This document shows positions 61,172 through 64,000 of a DNA stretch of 64,000 nt, piece by piece (position 1 is the stretch's first letter; each line of letters starts with the position of its first letter). Below the pieces are notes generated by a model. It was not told where the DNA came from. It saw only the letters and a list, made by a program, of their open reading frames with translations, and made no database searches. The DNA is from CBDCLY01 sp965218715. Lineage in GTDB: Bacteria > Bacteroidota > Bacteroidia > Flavobacteriales_E > Vicingaceae. Position numbers and translations under genes: made by a program. The stretch lies in assembly GCA_965218715.1 (NCBI GenBank), contig CBDCLY010000001.1, positions 1-64,000 on the forward strand, given 5' to 3'.

Positions 61172-61705
61172 TTACTCTCCTTCAATAGGTAAATTTCTAA
61201 CTACATCAGCTAAACTGCGCAATAGGTCTTTTTTTTCTTTCTGACTTTCCTTCTCTTCAGCTTCCTTGATTTCGTCTTCATATTCTAACAAGTCCTGCTC
61301 ATTGTATGAAGAGTCAAAATTTTCAATGACAGTCAAGGCTTCTAGACAAACCATGTAATCACCTTTGATAGCGGCTTTAACAAAAACCTCTAGATAAGAT
61401 GATCCATCTAGTGCCGACTGCCAAAAAGTGGCAACCAAGAAAGAATGATAGTATTCGAAATCTTTGTTTTGGATGGCAGAAATCAATGGCCCAATGCTTT
61501 CCTCATCCTTTAGATCAAATAAAAATTGAACAATTGCTGCTTCAACATCAGGTTCATCCGTTTTCAATAATAATTGAAGCATGGCCTCAAAGGAGGTGCC
61601 ATTGCCATCTTTTCGATTGCGTTTAATTGCATCTAACACGGTTCTAACATCACTGGCCTCTAGATCTTTGATGATGGTTTTTATGGAATTGTTCGCTGTG
61701 GTCAT
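61172..61705 (-). CDS. HEAT-repeat-like helical protein
   Basis: A 177-residue protein of short helical repeats (NSIKTIIKDLEASDVRTVLD, SFEAMLQLLLKTDEPDVEAA, EESIGPLISAIQNKDFEYYH), ending in an acidic coiled stretch (EYEDEIKEAEEKESQKEK). There is no signal peptide, so it is cytoplasmic, and it may be a binding scaffold. The function is unknown. It is upstream of DUF493 and the pair is probably one unit. Confidence 0.75.
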   Translation of the reverse strand: MTTANNSIKTIIKDLEASDVRTVLDAIKRNRKDGNGTSFEAMLQLLLKTDEPDVEAAIVQFLFDLKDEESIGPLISAIQNKDFEYYHSFLVATFWQSALDGSSYLEVFVKAAIKGDYMVCLEALTVIENFDSSYNEQDLLEYEDEIKEAEEKESQKEKKDLLRSLADVVRNLPIEGE

Positions 61706-61721
61706 GATTCAAATTGAGAAG

Positions 61722-61729
61722 CAAAATTA
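61722..61729 (-). promoter_or_regulatory. -7 promoter element of the HEAT-like gene
   Basis: Minus strand TAATTTTG (TAnnTTTG), 16 bases before the ATG at 61705. It is identical to the -7 box of the S4-domain gene. Confidence 0.45.
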
Positions 61730-61769
61730 GGATAAAATTGCTTTTCAGGATCAGCAATACCGCCATAGT

Positions 61770-62477
61770 TTATTGCCACAATTTAGCTAAATAGCTTCCA
61801 TCTTCAGACTCGTAAAGCTTTTCAGAATTCCAAGCTAAGTTTGCCGCTATTTGACTCAAAGTTTCAAAATCGATGTACAACCAATTATAGGGAGAGCCAT
61901 ATTCATATTGATAAGATAATTGATACGAAATTTCACCGAAATAATTTCCACCTGCTTCTAATTCTGGATTGGATATTCTTAAATCTGAGGAGTCTAAAAT
62001 TATTTGCCCCTTTGTATTCAGTAAGTTTTTTGCCTTTTTTAAATAATTCTTTAAACCCTCAATGCTTTCAGCAATTCCGATTCCGTTCATTAAGAATAGG
62101 AGTGTATCATATTTGCTCTCTTCGTTCAATTGCAGAAAGGCTTCGCATTTGGCATTTGATAATCCTCTGGCTTGCATTATTTCTACTCCGATTGGATCAA
62201 TATCTATCGAGTCGACTTTGTGATTTTTTGATAGAACAAGTGAATGAGCCCCAGCTCCCGCGCCAACATCCAACACTTTTCCTTTACAAGCTTGAAGGGC
62301 GATTTTTTCCAATTCTGGCATTTCATTCCAAGCCCTGAAATAGATACTGGCTGGCATAAAAACCTCTTCGCCATCATCCATTAATATCCCAATACTTGCT
62401 TCTTTTTCTCCTTTCCAAAATGCCCAAATGGCTTTCCCATGAGGCCTCCAGCTTGGTATGCTATTTTCAGGAATCAA
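61770..62477 (-). CDS. Class I SAM-dependent methyltransferase
   Basis: A 235-residue methyltransferase. Motif I is GKVLDVGAGAGAHSLVLSKN (about 69-88), followed by SIDIDPIGVEIMQARGLSN, then LFLMNGIGIAESIEGLKNYL. An N-terminal stretch (about 1-60) is not methyltransferase and may bind the substrate. No in-frame ATG precedes the conserved region; a TTG at 62477 overlaps the yggS stop (TTGA), so this start is chosen. The substrate is unknown. Confidence 0.87.
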   Translation of the reverse strand: MIPENSIPSWRPHGKAIWAFWKGEKEASIGILMDDGEEVFMPASIYFRAWNEMPELEKIALQACKGKVLDVGAGAGAHSLVLSKNHKVDSIDIDPIGVEIMQARGLSNAKCEAFLQLNEESKYDTLLFLMNGIGIAESIEGLKNYLKKAKNLLNTKGQIILDSSDLRISNPELEAGGNYFGEISYQLSYQYEYGSPYNWLYIDFETLSQIAANLAWNSEKLYESEDGSYLAKLWQ

Positions 62478-63148
62478 TTCGAGTAATTTCTTGCCCCAAA
62501 AATTGAGCTCCCAATCCTAACTAAATTGGCACCTTCTTCCATGGCAATTTCATAATCTCCACTCATTCCCATGCTTAATGTATCAAAGGAGGGTTGGTTC
62601 GGGAAAAAATCTGTTTTTATTCTGTTAAACAGTTTTGACAAATAGGAAAATTCTGCCTGAACTATGGCTTGATCTTGCACATTGCTAGCCATTCCCATTA
62701 ATCCACAAACTCGAATGTGCTGCAGTCCTTTGTATTCTGGATGGTTTAGCAGCTCAGCAAGTTCTTGATCATTCAATCCAAATTTACTTTCCTCCTTGGC
62801 GATGTATACTTGGAGTAAAACATCTATGCAGCGGTTCTGCTGAATAGCTCTCTTGTCAATTTCTTTTAATAATCTCAATGAATCTACTGAATGGATTAAA
62901 GCAACATGCGGCGCAATGTATTTTACTTTATTCCTTTGAAGATGACCAATCATGTGCCACTGTATATCTTCAGCTAGACTTTCTGCCTTTTGTTGCAATT
63001 CTTGTGCTTTGTTTTCACCAAAAATTCGCTGACCTGAATCGTAAGCTTCTTGAATGGCCTCAATGGGTTTTGTTTTGGAGACAGCTACCAATTCAACTCC
63101 TGGCTTTAAGGTAGATTTTACTTTGCTAAGCTGCTCAGCAATGCTCAT
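62474..63148 (-). CDS. yggS: Pyridoxal-phosphate homeostasis protein (YggS/PROSC)
   Basis: A 224-residue PLP-binding protein. The PLP Lys is K25 in LVAVSKTKPIEAIQEA; RIFGENKAQELQQK, WHMIGHLQRNKVKYI, ESKFGLNDQELAELL and LSMGMSGDYEIAMEEGANLV follow, the family's conserved order. It keeps free PLP levels in balance. It overlaps the methyltransferase by four bases and the DUF1015 gene by one. Confidence 0.95.
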   Translation of the reverse strand: MSIAEQLSKVKSTLKPGVELVAVSKTKPIEAIQEAYDSGQRIFGENKAQELQQKAESLAEDIQWHMIGHLQRNKVKYIAPHVALIHSVDSLRLLKEIDKRAIQQNRCIDVLLQVYIAKEESKFGLNDQELAELLNHPEYKGLQHIRVCGLMGMASNVQDQAIVQAEFSYLSKLFNRIKTDFFPNQPSFDTLSMGMSGDYEIAMEEGANLVRIGSSIFGARNYSN

Positions 63149-64000
63149 TATTTGTGTTTTTCGTTGGTTGAAAAAACGGTAAGGCCACTTCTTAATTTGG
63201 GCTCTATATAGGTGCTTTTAGGGGGCATAATGCAATCTGCATCGGCTATTACTTTTAATTGTTCCATGCTTACAGGAAAGTGAGAAAAAGCTACTCTCGC
63301 CTTAAAGGTATCCACTTCGTTCATTAATGTTTCTATTCCTGACTGTCCGCCCATGAACGATATTCTGGTATCTGTTCTTAAATCAGATATTCCCAAAATA
63401 GGCGATAAAATATGATTGGTTAATATGGAAACATCTAAACTGGCTACAGGATCACTCAAATCAAAAAGGCCTTCCTTAGGAATTAAACAATACCAAGAAC
63501 CATCAATGTACATGCCTATTTCGTGAAGTTTTCTTGGGACAAAATGTTTGGCTCCCACATGAACTACTTCAAATGCTTTGCTTATTGCTTTAATGAATTC
63601 GTTAGTTGAGAGATTTCCAATGTCTTTAACTAGGCGATTGAATTCAAAAATTTGCAATTCAGACTCTGGGATAAATATCCCCATGAACTGATTGTACAAT
63701 TCATCTCCAGTATGGTTCGGATTCTGATCTCTTAATTCTTTTCCCATCAATGCAGAGGAAGCCGACCGATGATGTCCGTCGGCAATGTAAATTGAATCCA
63801 CCTTTTCAAATGCCTCAGCTATCGATTGCACCAAATTGGTTTCATCAATTAGCCAAAAACTATGTCTCACTCTATTGGTAGTAGTAAAATCATATTCTGG
63901 CCGCTCTAATATTTTCTTTTGTGAAATTTTATCAATAGTTGAGTTATTGGCATAAGTAAAGCAAACTGGTTCAGCATTGATCTCAGTAGCTTTTAAATAA
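63148..64000 (-). CDS. DUF1015 family protein, 5' end beyond the window
   Basis: The frame stays open from 63148 to the window end, giving about 284 codons. Near its middle is the strong motif SIYIADGHHRSASSALM, which defines DUF1015 along with LPFGGQSG-like sequence (here FMGGQSGIETLMNEVD) and a C-terminal DADCIMPPKSTYIEPKL. A GTG at 63870 would start inside the protein, but homologous-looking sequence (YANNSTIDKISQKKILERPE) continues upstream, so the true start lies outside. The role of the family is uncertain. It precedes yggS with a one-base overlap. Confidence 0.9.
   Translation of the reverse strand, partial: YLKATEINAEPVCFTYANNSTIDKISQKKILERPEYDFTTTNRVRHSFWLIDETNLVQSIAEAFEKVDSIYIADGHHRSASSALMGKELRDQNPNHTGDELYNQFMGIFIPESELQIFEFNRLVKDIGNLSTNEFIKAISKAFEVVHVGAKHFVPRKLHEIGMYIDGSWYCLIPKEGLFDLSDPVASLDVSILTNHILSPILGISDLRTDTRISFMGGQSGIETLMNEVDTFKARVAFSHFPVSMEQLKVIADADCIMPPKSTYIEPKLRSGLTVFSTNEKHK

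Noticed and set aside
1..64000. CRISPR array, prophage, transposon, rRNA or tRNA genes
   Set aside because: I saw no regularly spaced repeats, integrase, transposase or phage structural genes, and no tRNA cloverleaf or rRNA-like stretch in the intergenic regions.

Overview
The window is A+T-rich chromosomal DNA from a member of the Bacteroidota, most likely order Flavobacteriales or a close relative. The evidence is gliding / type IX secretion genes (gldD, gldE, gldF, gldG), proteins with type A and type B T9SS C-terminal sorting domains, several DUF families typical of the phylum, and promoters resembling the Bacteroidota consensus (TTTG or TTG, about 20 bases, then TAnnTTTG). The gene order HU - TPR protein - tiny basic protein - RNase G on one strand, with mutY - ssb - gldE - gldD diverging from HU, is a known flavobacterial arrangement. 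I saw no rRNA, tRNA, CRISPR array, transposase, prophage or defence system. Coding density is high and no gene-free stretch exceeds about 300 bases.

Layout. 1-1.5 kb: an ECF sigma factor coupled to a broken membrane-anchored protein ending in a T9SS type B domain (cut by the window edge). 1.6-9.6 kb: a phosphate/arsenic block with PhoR/PhoB-type two-component genes, an arsenosugar-type ArsM, a ChrA-type transporter, an OprO/P-like porin and a Na/Pi cotransporter (one frameshift), with TTAACA direct repeats of 11-base period between porin and cotransporter. 9.7-14 kb: M1 peptidase, trmB, an alkyltransferase-like protein, mrp and nfu. 14-21 kb (minus): purH, mreB, mreC, mreD, PBP2 and rodA, the cell-elongation cluster. 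21-32.8 kb: ABC permease, mfd, TPR membrane protein, fbp, GNAT, aspartate kinase, 2-hydroxyacid dehydrogenase, mgtE. 32.8-38.5 kb (minus): rplU-rpmA, then serS - lipoprotein - TPR - DUF4286 - rsmA. 38.6-48.8 kb: EamA transporter, metal-binding lipoprotein, heme A synthase (one frameshift), gldD/gldE/ssb/mutY, HU, TPR, a 30-residue basic protein, RNase G, MFS transporter. 48.9-64 kb: recX, an M42 peptidase (one frameshift), T9SS cargo, dnaN, DUF4340, gldG, gldF, a second M1 peptidase, S4 protein, DUF3108, DUF493, HEAT protein, methyltransferase, yggS and a partial DUF1015 gene.

Most of the window is ordinary core genome. The parts most worth a second look are the possible Pho-controlled phosphate/arsenic block, the sigma factor with its T9SS-tailed membrane partner, the histone-H1-like tail on ribosomal protein L21, the tiny mS38-like protein before a strong hairpin and RNase G, and a set of promoters lying only a few bases before start codons. 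Three genes carry single-base frameshifts in or next to short homopolymers, which looks more like sequencing error than biology; the first gene is disrupted far more heavily.
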